64,000 nt of DNA from Paraburkholderia sp. SOS3 (GCF_001922345.1 NZ_CP018811.1:2728001-2792000); one strand, 5' to 3'. Counted from the first letter of the stretch, positions 18,752 through 26,911 are shown. Translations and numbers: made by a program. The notes: generated from the letters alone by a model not told the origin.

Positions 18752-19918
18752 ATGCCTAATCCGTCGTCCGCGCCTCACGCCGCGCCCGTTGTTGTCATCG
18801 CTCCCGATTCGTTCAAAGGCTCGCTGAACGCCGAAGAAGTCGCACAGGCGATCGCCGACGGCATCCGCCGCGCGCGCGCGGACGCGAACATTCGCATTTG
18901 CCCGATGGCCGACGGCGGCGAAGGCACGCTCGACGCGATGCTGTCGCGCGGCGGCGAGCGCCGCATGCTGACCGTGCGCGGCGCGGCCGGCACAGCGCGA
19001 GATGCGGCGACGGGTCTCGTCGGCGACGGCAGCGCGATCATCGAAACGGCGGAAGTGGTGGGCATTACCGATCCGGTCGGCATGGGCGTGCCGGTCGAAG
19101 ACCGCAGCACGCGCGGCATGGGCGAAGCGATACGCGCACTGCTCGACGAAGGCGTGCGCCGCTTCTATGTCGCACTCGGCGGAAGCAGCACCAACGACGG
19201 CGGCGCGGGTCTGCTAGTCGGCCTTGGCCTCAAGATTTTCGATGCACACGGCAACGAACTCGAACCGACGCCGCAGCGGCTCGCGCTCGCCACGCGCGTC
19301 GATGCATCGCAACTCGACGCGCGGCTTGCCGAAGCCGCCTTCATCGGCATGTCCGACGTCGACAACCCGCTCACCGGCGACCATGGCGCAACCGCGGTGT
19401 TCGGCCCGCAAAAAGGCGTGAAGCCCGATCAGGTCATCGCGCTCGACGCCGCCCTCGCCCGCTTTGCCGATCTGCTCGAGCCGGCGCTTGCGCGCAACGC
19501 ACGCAACCTGCCAGGCGCGGGCGCGGCCGGCGGCCTCGGCTTCGCGCTGCATATGCTCGGCGCGCAGTTCGAACCGGGCGCCGAAGTGGTCGCGCGGCAA
19601 ATCGGTCTCGACGATGCCTTGCAGGGCGCGGACTGGCTCATTACCGGCGAAGGCCGCTCGGATGTGCAAACGCTGCACGGCAAGGCGCCTTTCATCGCAT
19701 GCCGCCATGCGCGGGCGGCCGGCGTGCCTGCTACGCTGCTTTCAGGCGCGATCGATCCGGCGGCGCTACCACGACTCACGGAACACTTCAGTGGATGCTT
19801 TTCGCCCGCGCCTGGACCGATCACACTCGAGACCGCGATACGCGACGCGGCGCGTTTGCTCGCGAACGAAGCCGAGCAATTGACGCGTCTGCGATACGAC
19901 ATGCGCGGCATGCGTTGA
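18752..19918 (+). CDS. glxK: Glycerate kinase (GlxK/GarK family)
   Basis: 388 aa, normal for the family. It begins after a short Pro/Ala leader with VVVIAPDSFKGSLNAEEVA, the hallmark N-terminal motif. Further family motifs are CPMADGGEGTLDA, the Gly-rich ALGGSSTNDGGAG, and GEGRSDVQTLHGKAP. The enzyme phosphorylates D-glycerate with ATP, giving 2-phosphoglycerate in the GlxK class, and feeds glyoxylate or sugar-acid catabolism into lower glycolysis. A MarR-type regulator follows 64 bp downstream on the same strand. No tartronate-semialdehyde genes lie beside it, so the upstream pathway is encoded elsewhere. Confidence 0.92.
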   Translation: MPNPSSAPHAAPVVVIAPDSFKGSLNAEEVAQAIADGIRRARADANIRICPMADGGEGTLDAMLSRGGERRMLTVRGAAGTARDAATGLVGDGSAIIETAEVVGITDPVGMGVPVEDRSTRGMGEAIRALLDEGVRRFYVALGGSSTNDGGAGLLVGLGLKIFDAHGNELEPTPQRLALATRVDASQLDARLAEAAFIGMSDVDNPLTGDHGATAVFGPQKGVKPDQVIALDAALARFADLLEPALARNARNLPGAGAAGGLGFALHMLGAQFEPGAEVVARQIGLDDALQGADWLITGEGRSDVQTLHGKAPFIACRHARAAGVPATLLSGAIDPAALPRLTEHFSGCFSPAPGPITLETAIRDAARLLANEAEQLTRLRYDMRGMR

Positions 19919-19982
19919 CCCGCGCAGCGGATGCGGCAACAATCACAGCGCTACGACCGCATTCACTCCCAACAGGAAGACC

Positions 19983-20438
19983 ATGAAGGCCTCCGATAAA
20001 GCCGGACTCGAGCAGTTTCTGACGTATCGTCTGCACATACTCAACAAACTCTCCGAGCGCGGCATCAGTGATCGTTATCTGGAGAAGCTTGGCGTGACGT
20101 TGCCTGAGGCGCGCGTGATTGCATCGGTTGGCTCGTTCGGTCCGTTTTCGATCATGGACCTCGCGCGCCATGCAAATCTCGACAAAAGTCAGGCGAGCCG
20201 GGCCGCTGAAGCGCTGATCAAGCAGGGGCTCGTGCAACGCGAAGCCAGCGACGACGACGGACGGGTCGTGCTCGTTTCGCTGACCACCGAAGGACGCGCG
20301 CTCTATCGCAAGGTGATGCCGATCGCGCGCAAGTGGAACAGCGATCTGTTCGACTGCCTCGACGAACGCGAAAAAGCGATGCTCGGCGCGACACTCGACA
20401 AGGTCATCGATGCAGCGCTCGAGCGCAACGAACCGTAG
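19983..20438 (+). CDS. MarR family winged-helix transcriptional regulator
   Basis: 151 aa. The ATG at 19983 is preceded by AGGAAG at good spacing. The winged helix-turn-helix spans about residues 35-105 (LPEARVIASVG, SIMDLARHANLDKSQASRAAEALIKQGLV) and includes the wing REASDDDGRVVLVSLT. Helices at both ends should form the dimer interface. MarR proteins usually repress their own or neighbouring genes and release DNA on binding a small phenolic or other ligand. It may regulate the glycerate kinase gene upstream or the divergent-ended PanE-like gene; nothing in the sequence decides between them. Confidence 0.88.
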   Translation: MKASDKAGLEQFLTYRLHILNKLSERGISDRYLEKLGVTLPEARVIASVGSFGPFSIMDLARHANLDKSQASRAAEALIKQGLVQREASDDDGRVVLVSLTTEGRALYRKVMPIARKWNSDLFDCLDEREKAMLGATLDKVIDAALERNEP

Positions 20439-20491
20439 AGACGCGGCCAGGCTTTCTGCTTCAGGTCGCGTCGTTCAAACCCCGCTGTCGT

Positions 20492-21532
20492 TCAAAGCCC
20501 ACTATTCGCCGCTCGTTGCCGCAGCAATCCGAGCACCGCATCGCAAAACGGCGTCGGCACATCGAGCTTGCGGCCCAGTTCCGGAAACACCCCGAGAATG
20601 GGCTCGACTTCGAGCGGGCGGCCTGCTTCGAAGTCCTGCAGCATCGACGTCCTGAACGCGCCGAGCTTGCGCGTGATCGCGAGACGTTCGGGCGGACTCA
20701 TGCCCGCCGACAGCCCGAGCCGCGTGCCGATCGACGCGGCCTCTTCCATCATCCGCAGCACGAGCGCGTGCGTCAGCGGATCGTCGAGCAGACGGTCCGC
20801 GGTCGAGCCGGTCAACGCGCTCAGCGGATTCATGTTCATGTTGCCCCACAGCTTCGTCCATATGTCGGTGCGAATCGCTTCGGACAGCACGACATCGAAA
20901 CCGCCGATGCGCATCGCATCCGCGAACATGGTTGCCTGCTCGCTCATCAGGCTATTGGGATTGCCATCCGGCGCGCCGACGATCAACTGGTTGCCACGTC
21001 CGCGGCGCACGACGCCCGGCGCGTCGGTCGATGAAGACAGATGCACGACGCAGCCGATCGAGCGTGTCGGCGGCAAGGCCGCCGACACGCTGCCCCCCGG
21101 ATCGACGGCCTCGATGATCTGGTTATCGAGCGGCCCGGCGAAGCCGTGAGTGAACCACCAGGGCAAGCCGTTCATCGCGGCAACGATCGCGGTGCGCGGC
21201 CCGATCATTGGCTGCAAACTCGCGGCAATGGCAGGCAGCGTCTGCGCCTTGAGCGCAATCACGACGTAGTCCTGCACATCGAACGCATCCGGCGCATCGC
21301 CGGCATTCACGCGCACGACGGATTCGCAGGAGCCGTCGATCACCCTGAGCCCGTCCGTGCGCAACGCATCGAGCGTCTTGCCGCGCGCGAGCACGCTAAC
21401 CGAATGGCCGGCGCGCACCGCCGCCGCTGCGATCAGACCGCCGATCGCGCCCGCGCCGACAACCGCCGTGCGAACGGGCTGTCGGACGGCTCGCTGCGCT
21501 GCCGCGTGGATGGATTGCGACTCGGAACTCAT
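20492..21532 (-). CDS. 2-dehydropantoate 2-reductase family oxidoreductase (PanE/ApbA)
   Basis: 346 aa. The N-terminal Rossmann domain carries AVVGAGAIGGLIAAAAVRAGH (about residues 23-43). The C-terminal helical domain has the family Lys/Asn region DIWTKLWGNMNMNPLSALTG. True PanE reduces ketopantoate to pantoate with NADPH in the pantothenate/CoA pathway. Burkholderiales carry several paralogues, and this one is longer than E. coli PanE (303 aa) and has no pantothenate genes near it, so its substrate is uncertain. The first 20 residues are Gln/Ala/Arg-rich and probably disordered. Confidence 0.85.
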   Translation of the reverse strand: MSSESQSIHAAAQRAVRQPVRTAVVGAGAIGGLIAAAAVRAGHSVSVLARGKTLDALRTDGLRVIDGSCESVVRVNAGDAPDAFDVQDYVVIALKAQTLPAIAASLQPMIGPRTAIVAAMNGLPWWFTHGFAGPLDNQIIEAVDPGGSVSAALPPTRSIGCVVHLSSSTDAPGVVRRGRGNQLIVGAPDGNPNSLMSEQATMFADAMRIGGFDVVLSEAIRTDIWTKLWGNMNMNPLSALTGSTADRLLDDPLTHALVLRMMEEAASIGTRLGLSAGMSPPERLAITRKLGAFRTSMLQDFEAGRPLEVEPILGVFPELGRKLDVPTPFCDAVLGLLRQRAANSGL

Positions 21533-22075
21533 CGCGTATCACTCCTTGTATGACGCATCGATACGATCGATCTGCCTCGCAACGCATGCAAGAGATCGGC
21601 GCCCACGCCCTGGCGCGAATCGGATGCCAGTGCATCGCACGTGTTGCGCGCGGCGATATGGTCGGTGATTGCACGCGCCGTGCCCAGCGTTGCGACACCG
21701 GGTTGCACTTCGCAGGCGCGATTGGAGGGACCGCGGCCGCACGCGATTCTGCGCCCGGTTCTGCAAACGATACTCACGAGATTCCACGCATTCGTTCGGT
21801 GTTCGGCGCAATGCGAGCCGGAAGATTGACCAGAAAATGTCTGCCAGGCCGGGAACGCCCATTCGCCAACGGACCATGTGCATCGCGAGCATCAAGCAGA
21901 CGGCTCGCGCGCGGCTGGCGTTGCGGTCGCCGCAGCATAGGCCAAACTGGTTGCACGCGCAACGAAAATGCGAACTGCACGCGACCTGTTCTTCAACGTA
22001 CTTTCAGCAAATCGTAATACACGCTTGTTAGCATGTTGACCCCCTTCCCGTTATTTGATTTTCAGAGGACTCAGG
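21533..22075. other. Gene-free region upstream of the His-rich peptide gene
   Basis: 543 bp with overlapping open frames on both strands but none with a ribosome site or a recognisable product. The last 60 bp become AT-richer and should hold the promoter of the peptide gene. The candidate boxes I could find (TTCAAC, 17 bp, TAATAC) are weak. Confidence 0.45.
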
Positions 22076-22216
22076 ATGAAGAAGGTTTTACTGGCGCTGG
22101 TTGCCGTCGCGGCCGGAATGGGCAGCATCTCGTCCGCATTCGCTTACGACCACCATCACGAAGTGTGCCACAAGGTGCGCGTCCATCATCATTGGGAGCG
22201 TCGCTGCCATCGCTGA
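22076..22216 (+). CDS. Small exported His-rich peptide (HHHH-motif type)
   Basis: 46 aa. The ATG at 22076 follows AGAGGA at 22063-22068. The first 23 residues are a clean signal peptide (MKKVLLALVAVAAGMGS, cleavage expected after AFA). The mature 23 residues hold seven His, two Cys and five Arg or Lys: YDHHHEVCHKVRVHHHWERR plus CHR. I recall short Burkholderia proteins annotated as HHHH-motif proteins but cannot confirm the match. The His/Cys content suggests periplasmic binding of Cu, Zn or Ni, or a single disulfide; this is inference. A terminator follows 49 bp after the stop, so it is monocistronic. Confidence 0.75.
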   Translation: MKKVLLALVAVAAGMGSISSAFAYDHHHEVCHKVRVHHHWERRCHR

Positions 22217-22264
22217 TCGTCGGTGCAGTTCGCGCGATGTGATTCACGAGATGTGACCGCATTC

Positions 22265-22289
22265 AACCCCGCGTCATGCGGGGTTTTTT
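22265..22289 (+). terminator. Rho-independent terminator of the His-rich peptide gene
   Basis: AACCCCGC (22265-22272) pairs with GCGGGGTT (22278-22285) and is followed by further T. The opposite-strand stop codon of the holin gene (22274-22276) lies in its loop. Confidence 0.85.
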
Positions 22290-22915
22290 GTCGATGCGGA
22301 TTCGGGCTCGGATTCCGTTCCCGGCAATGCCGACAGCCGCGTGACGCTGCCCGGCGAAACGGCAAAATCGCGTACCACCGCATTCGTGTGCGCGCTGTCC
22401 TGGGTCATGCCGAAATAGAAGCCGAGCACCTGTTTCGCTTCGCTGAGCACGTAACCGATTAGCGTGCCGATCGTCAGCGCGGCGGTCGTGTCCTTGATCT
22501 CGTCATAAGCGTGGCCGCCGAGCACCGCCCACACGATGTAAGTGGTCAGCGCCATCAGCACGATGGCAAGCAGCGGCCGCATGAAGTCTTTTGGCTGCTG
22601 CGCGGCAAGCTTGCGCGCGCTGTCGCGGTCGGCCGCTTCGGCCTGATAGGAGTTCAGCGAGAACTGCATGCGGTTCTGCTCCTGCTGCACGAGCAGTTGC
22701 TGCATCTGGGTCTTGTTCGCGAGTTCGGCTTCCTTGAGTTTTTCAAGCGATGCCGGGTCGGCCTCGAGCGCCTTGCTGACCGCATCGGGCGTGTTCTCGG
22801 TGCCAAGCGCGCTTGCAACGAGCGCGCCGGCCAGTCCGCCGATCGGGCCGCCGAGCGCCGTGCCGAGAATCGGCGCCGCCTTGCCGACAGCGTTGGCAAT
22901 GTCTTTCCAGTCCAT
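22274..22915 (-). CDS. Three-TM holin family protein (gene-transfer-agent/phage type), orphan
   Basis: 213 aa. It begins MDWKDIANAVGKAAPILGTALGGPIGGLAGALVASALG (given here only as a family resemblance), which fits the 3-TM holins of phages and gene transfer agents. A Gln/Asn-rich amphipathic middle (about 55-100, QMQQLLVQQEQNRMQFSLN) follows, then two further hydrophobic helices (LLAIVLMALTTYIVWAVLG and LTIGTLIGYVLSEAKQVLGF). Holins form inner-membrane lesions that let lysins reach the wall. No endolysin, spanin or phage structural gene is nearby, so the role is open: domesticated export or a remnant. The Ser/Glu/Pro tail ends inside the terminator of the opposing gene. Confidence 0.72.
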   Translation of the reverse strand: MDWKDIANAVGKAAPILGTALGGPIGGLAGALVASALGTENTPDAVSKALEADPASLEKLKEAELANKTQMQQLLVQQEQNRMQFSLNSYQAEAADRDSARKLAAQQPKDFMRPLLAIVLMALTTYIVWAVLGGHAYDEIKDTTAALTIGTLIGYVLSEAKQVLGFYFGMTQDSAHTNAVVRDFAVSPGSVTRLSALPGTESEPESASTKNPA

Positions 22916-23040
22916 CGAAGTCCCTCGGGTGCGATTGGGTAGCGCGTCGCAGACGAACGCGTCATCCGTTAAGGACGTTGCGCGTGAATTCTGTGAACTG
23001 GATGGAGTCGGTTAGCGGCCCGCACGCGATGCCGGGCAGT

Positions 23041-23079
23041 GCGACCGAACCGCGCGACCGAACCGCGCGACCGAACCGC
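23041..23079. repeat. Three tandem 13-bp repeats
   Basis: GCGACCGAACCGC is repeated exactly three times, starting 12 bp beyond the stop of the squalene/phytoene-synthase-like gene. It lies outside any called gene. Confidence 0.9.
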
Positions 23080-23091
23080 GCGCAGCGCCGC

Positions 23092-23925
23092 TCAGCCGCG
23101 CCGCGCGGCGCGCCACGCGACCCACAGCTTGCGGATCGGCGTCAACGCAATGCGCTGATGCAGCACCTGATACCCGTCGCGCTCGATCTCATCGAGCAGC
23201 GCAAGCGCAAGCGCGGCGAGCGCGCGCAGCGTGCGCTGCGAGCGACGTTCGGCGCCGGGCAGCGCTGCAAGCGCGGTATCGATCGCGTCGCGAGCGCGCG
23301 TGGTCTGAAAGCGCATCAGGTCGGTGAATGCTTCGCTATACCGGCGGTTGATCAGGTCAGCGGCCGTCACATTGAAGCGCTGCATCTCGTCGATCGGGAT
23401 ATAGATGCGGCCATGACGCGCATCGTTGCCCAACTCGACGACAAACTGCGCGAGCATCAATGCCTGCCCGAGCGGCGCCGCCCAGCTTGCCGCCGCCTGC
23501 GGATCTTTCGCGGTCGCGCGCGCGACCACCGACGCAAACGTGCCGCCGACGCTATCGACATAGCGGCGCAGATTCGGGTAGTCGAGGTAGCGGGCCTGAT
23601 CAAGATCCATCTCGAAGCCGGCAAGCAGTGTCTGTAGCGCCGGGTACTCGGTGTGAACGCCCGGCCAGTGCGCGGCCAGCGCCTTCGACACCGGATGCGA
23701 CGGCTCGCCAGCCGCAAGCGCGGCGGCTTCCTTGTGCCACCATGCAAGCTTCGTGCGGCCGACGGTCGGATCGCTCGTTTCCTTTACCGTTTCTTCGAAC
23801 TCGCGACGCAGCGCGAAGAGCGCAGTAAGCAGCGGCTGCCGCGCAACCGGCGCTTGTCTGAGCGCGTAGTAGATGCTCGACCCGGGAGGCGCCGCTTTCT
23901 GCTGGCAATAGTCGTCGAAATTCAC
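23092..23925 (-). CDS. Squalene/phytoene synthase family protein with divergent Asp motifs
   Basis: 277 aa from a GTG start at 23925, which puts NFDDYCQQKAAPPGSSIYYA, the usual opening of bacterial squalene/phytoene-synthase-family proteins, at the N-terminus. The family fold is visible in RTKLAWWHKEAAAL (about residue 60) and GNDARHGRIYIP (about 170). Catalytic members use two Asp-rich motifs to hold Mg2+ and diphosphate. Here the first is replaced by Glu (REFEETVKE) and the second reads VELGND instead of RDxxED. It may make presqualene diphosphate for hopanoids (HpnD-like), or be a non-catalytic relative like the complex-I assembly factor NDUFAF6. No hpn genes lie beside it. Confidence 0.78.
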   Translation of the reverse strand: MNFDDYCQQKAAPPGSSIYYALRQAPVARQPLLTALFALRREFEETVKETSDPTVGRTKLAWWHKEAAALAAGEPSHPVSKALAAHWPGVHTEYPALQTLLAGFEMDLDQARYLDYPNLRRYVDSVGGTFASVVARATAKDPQAAASWAAPLGQALMLAQFVVELGNDARHGRIYIPIDEMQRFNVTAADLINRRYSEAFTDLMRFQTTRARDAIDTALAALPGAERRSQRTLRALAALALALLDEIERDGYQVLHQRIALTPIRKLWVAWRAARRG

Positions 23926-24268
23926 GGGATGGCAGTGTCGGTGCGGTTTGGGCGCGATGTTGCGTAAAGGGTGATGACCGGGCGAAGCGTACCGAAGTGG
24001 ACGCCGGCAAGGCAGGCGCCCCGATGCCGCCGCGTCGCCCCGCTTGGCGAGTCGAAAATTGTAGCATTGCGCGCGATCGCAAGTTGCAGACAAGCGCATG
24101 CCGATCGGGTAGAATCTCGCGCTCACGCTTTCGACCATGCCGTGTCGGTGCACGATGCGGTAGAAGACTGGCAAAAACCCAGCAATCACGACGAGAACAC
24201 GCACTGGCTTTTGCGCCCCGGCATTTTTTGTCGGGGCGACAAAAACATCGGGCGCGATGCGCCCGGCG
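23926..24268. other. Leader region of tRNA-Leu with alternative hairpins
   Basis: No protein gene is called. Close to the tRNA there are three possible stems: CGCCCCG/CGGGGCG (24214-24220 with 24232-24238), TTTTTGTC/GACAAAAA (24225-24232 with 24238-24245) and GGGCGC/GCGCCC (24250-24255 with 24259-24264). The first two share bases and exclude each other. A TAGAAT -10-like hexamer at 24110-24115 has a TTGCAG 20 bp upstream, a poor spacing. Confidence 0.45.
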
Positions 24269-24355
24269 GCGAGGATGGCGAAATTGGTAGACGCACCAGG
24301 TTTAGGTCCTGACGCCCGCAAGGGTGTGCGGGTTCGAGTCCCGCTCCTCGCACCA
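24269..24355 (+). tRNA. tRNA-Leu (anticodon UAG)
   Basis: 87 nt with encoded CCA and the long variable arm of class II tRNAs (CGCCCGCAAGGGTG region). Acceptor GCGAGGA/TCCTCGC; anticodon loop TTTAGGT with TAG. It closely follows E. coli tRNA-Leu(UAG). The outermost anticodon-stem pair is a C-A mismatch. Confidence 0.98.
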
Positions 24356-24445
24356 GAAAGCGCATGAAAACCCGATGGGCTTCGCCCATCGGCTCCCGAC
24401 GTCTTCCATCTCCTTGACGTCTTTAACTTCTCGGACACGCAGGCC

Positions 24446-25501
24446 TCAGACACGCAGTAGAGGCAGCGGCTCGAAGTAGCGTTCGAGCACGACGGCCGCA
24501 TCGCATCCCCAGCACGACCGCAGCACGGTCGCATAAAGACATCTGAAGTCGACCGCCATCGGCAGATTGCCGTTCCCATCCAGTTGCGACAGCGACGGCG
24601 GCGCGCCGTACAGACCGCCGCGCACCCGGCCGCCGAGCACGAAGTGAGGCGCGCTGCTGCCATGCTCCGTGCCGCCGTTATCGTTTTCACGAGGGTGCCG
24701 ACCGAACTCCGAGCTGGTCATGACAAGCGTGTCATCCCAGAGACCCAGTTCGAGCAGCGCCGCATGCAACGCGTCGATGCCTCGAGCGAGCTGCGCGAGC
24801 AGCGCTGCATGCCGCTCGCGCTGATTGAAATGCGTGTCGAAGCCGTTCAATGTGATCCGAATCACCGCGGCATCAGGCTTGCCTTGCGCACCGAGCACCG
24901 CACCGAGCGACGATGGCATTGGCGCCGTTGCGATATGTGAAGCACCGGCAAGCGGCCCGAACTCCGCACTACCGACGACGAGACCCCCGCCGCACATCGC
25001 GTGGTCCGCTCCGGCTTGCGCAAACGCGCGCGCAACCCAGCCCTCGCGCAAATACCGATGCGCGTCGGACGCGGTGTCCCAGATCTCCGTCGCGCGAAAG
25101 TGCGACAGATTGAATTGCGGATAGCCGAGCCCTTGCACGATGGCAAGTTGACCGTTTTGCCAGAGCGGCATCAACGGATCGAGCGCCGGATGCAGTGCCG
25201 CGCGTTCGCTGATTGGCAGTACCGTGTCGCGACTCACTGCGACACGTGGACGCAGTTGATAGTAGAGCGGGTCGGCATAGGGCACGACCGTATTGAGCCC
25301 GTCGTTGCCGCCTTTGAGTTCGACCAGGACAAGCAGTTTGCGACCGCTGGCCGCAGACGTTGAAATAGCGTTCGTCGAGACATCGATGCAGCCCGAACCA
25401 GAATTTCCCGCGCGCATCAGCGCAGCGCCGAACGACATGGGTGGCAACGCAAACGCTGCTGCAGCAGCGGCCGCCGTCGAAAGGAACTCGCGTCGCTTCA
25501 T
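24446..25501 (-). CDS. DUF1501 family secreted protein with twin-arginine-type signal
   Basis: 351 aa. The start at 25501 gives MKRREFLSTAAAAAAAFALP, a twin-arginine-like signal (RREFL), so export in folded form is likely. The body resembles the DUF1501 alkaline-phosphatase-fold family: LLVLVELKGGNDGLNTVVPY near residue 55, a central region ending FDTHFNQRERH, and VMTSSEFGRHPRENDNGGTEHG near residue 275, whose Asp/His residues suit metal binding. DUF1501 genes usually sit beside a DUF1800 gene. Here the only partner is a small exported protein 90 bp upstream in the same direction. The biochemical role of the family is unknown. Confidence 0.85.
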   Translation of the reverse strand: MKRREFLSTAAAAAAAFALPPMSFGAALMRAGNSGSGCIDVSTNAISTSAASGRKLLVLVELKGGNDGLNTVVPYADPLYYQLRPRVAVSRDTVLPISERAALHPALDPLMPLWQNGQLAIVQGLGYPQFNLSHFRATEIWDTASDAHRYLREGWVARAFAQAGADHAMCGGGLVVGSAEFGPLAGASHIATAPMPSSLGAVLGAQGKPDAAVIRITLNGFDTHFNQRERHAALLAQLARGIDALHAALLELGLWDDTLVMTSSEFGRHPRENDNGGTEHGSSAPHFVLGGRVRGGLYGAPPSLSQLDGNGNLPMAVDFRCLYATVLRSCWGCDAAVVLERYFEPLPLLRV

Positions 25502-25591
25502 GCCGTGTCTCGCTCCGTTATCGAAGAGGCATTGCCCGCCAACCGGCAAACAACATACGCCCGGTAGGCAAGCCCCGCTTAAGAAACACAG

Positions 25592-25948
25592 TCAGCGCTT
25601 GTACAGTTCGCGTACCGCGTCTTCGATGTGCTGCCGCAACAGCCGTCGTTCTTCGGGTGTCATATGGCCATCGCGACGGCGTTGATCGAGGTCGGGCGGC
25701 ACTGCCGTGCGCACGATCGGGTCGGAAGCCGGTGTTTCTGCAGGCGGTTTGCGCTGCGAATGGTAGGTCCGTGAACGCGAATGCGGTTCAGGACGTGCGG
25801 GACGTGAAGCGGGATGAGGAGGAGCGGCGCGGTCGGCAACTGGCGGGGGATCGGCAAACACAGGTGGGCTCAAAACGGCCGCGAACGCGCTCGCTGCTGC
25901 CAGCGCAATCATGCTCAGGCGCACGTTCGGCCAAACCCCTCCCTTCAT
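25592..25948 (-). CDS. Small exported protein upstream of the DUF1501 gene
   Basis: 118 aa from the ATG at 25948. Residues 1-32 are a signal peptide (MKGGVWPNVRLSMIALAAAS, cleavage near VFA). The mature part is a Pro/Arg/Ser-rich disordered spacer, then a predicted amphipathic helix starting RRDGHMTPEERRLLRQHIED at the C-terminus. This kind of basic Glu/Arg helix is often found in small proteins coupled to larger periplasmic partners. The 90-bp spacing and shared direction suggest cotranscription with the DUF1501 gene. No family is recognised. Confidence 0.65.
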   Translation of the reverse strand: MKGGVWPNVRLSMIALAAASAFAAVLSPPVFADPPPVADRAAPPHPASRPARPEPHSRSRTYHSQRKPPAETPASDPIVRTAVPPDLDQRRRDGHMTPEERRLLRQHIEDAVRELYKR

Positions 25949-26117
25949 CTTGTTCCCTTCGTGACGCAGCAACCGGCTTCCTCAAATGCGTATGGTGATT
26001 CCGGCAAAAACCGGGCGCGAAAGTTTTGGTCTTGTGAAGTATCTACCGAACAGGCGCAAACAGTAAAGGAGTGTAAGCGCGCCCGCTTTACGCCGTGCCA
26101 CAGGCCGGGTAAATTTT

Positions 26118-26132
26118 GTAACTGACTGTTAC
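26118..26132. promoter_or_regulatory. Inverted repeat upstream of ompR
   Basis: GTAAC-TGACT-GTTAC, a perfect 5-bp dyad 54 bp before the ompR start. OmpR sites in enterobacteria contain GTAAC/GTTAC half-sites, so autoregulation is possible; this is inference from a short match. Confidence 0.35.
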
Positions 26133-26185
26133 TCGATAAATGCCTCAAAGGCGTTCCCCTTTGTAATCGCGCTAAGATGCCGACC

Positions 26186-26911
26186 ATGGAAACCAAAAAC
26201 CCTTCGAAAATCCTCGTCGTCGACGACGACCCGCGCTTGCGCGATCTGCTGCGCCGCTACCTTGGCGAGCAGGGTTTCAACGTATATGTCGCGGAGAACG
26301 CGCCGTCGATGAACAAGCTTTGGGTTCGCGAGCGCTTCGATCTGCTGGTGCTCGACCTGATGCTGCCTGGCGAGGACGGGCTCTCCATCTGCCGCCGGCT
26401 GCGCGGCAGCAACGACCGCACGCCGATCATCATGCTGACGGCGAAGGGCGAGGACGTCGACCGCATCGTCGGCCTCGAGATGGGTGCGGACGATTATCTG
26501 CCCAAACCGTTCAACCCCCGCGAACTCGTCGCGCGCATTCATGCGGTGCTGCGGCGCCAGTCGCCGTCCGAATTGCCGGGCGCGCCGTCCGAGACGTCCG
26601 AAGTATTCGAGTTCGGCGAGTTTGCGCTGAATCTCGCCACGCGAACGCTCACGAAGGCCGGCCAGGAAATCCCGCTCACCACCGGCGAGTTCTCGGTATT
26701 GAAGGTGTTCGCCCGCCATCCGCGCCAGCCGCTGTCGCGCGAAAAACTGATGGAGCTCGCGCGTGGCCGCGAATACGAAGTCTTCGATCGCAGTCTCGAT
26801 GTGCAGATTTCACGTCTGCGCAAGCTGATCGAACCGGATCCGGGCAGTCCCCGCTTTATCCAGACCGTCTGGGGTCTCGGATACGTGTTCATTCCTGACG
26901 GCGCGGCCTGA
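26186..26911 (+). CDS. ompR: Two-component response regulator OmpR
   Basis: 241 aa. The receiver domain (about 8-122) has the acidic pocket VVDDDPR, the phosphoacceptor Asp in LLVLDLMLPGEDG (about residue 57), Thr in MLTAKG and Lys in PKPFNP. A winged-helix DNA-binding domain follows (about 145-238, LMELARGREYEVFDRSLDVQ, RKLIEPDPGSPRFIQTVWGLGY). The ATG at 26186 (METKNPSK) is preferred because AAG lies at ribosome-site distance; 26177 would add three residues. With EnvZ, 43 bp downstream, it forms the osmotic and envelope signalling pair controlling porins. Confidence 0.95.
   Translation: METKNPSKILVVDDDPRLRDLLRRYLGEQGFNVYVAENAPSMNKLWVRERFDLLVLDLMLPGEDGLSICRRLRGSNDRTPIIMLTAKGEDVDRIVGLEMGADDYLPKPFNPRELVARIHAVLRRQSPSELPGAPSETSEVFEFGEFALNLATRTLTKAGQEIPLTTGEFSVLKVFARHPRQPLSREKLMELARGREYEVFDRSLDVQISRLRKLIEPDPGSPRFIQTVWGLGYVFIPDGAA

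Noticed and set aside
22274..22915. Prophage remnant
   Set aside because: Only one phage-like gene, no integrase, att repeats or structural genes, and both flanks are ordinary chromosomal genes.
24084..24115. TTGCAG...TAGAAT as the tRNA-Leu promoter
   Set aside because: The 20-bp spacer is too long for a normal sigma-70 promoter, and the leader would be about 150 nt.
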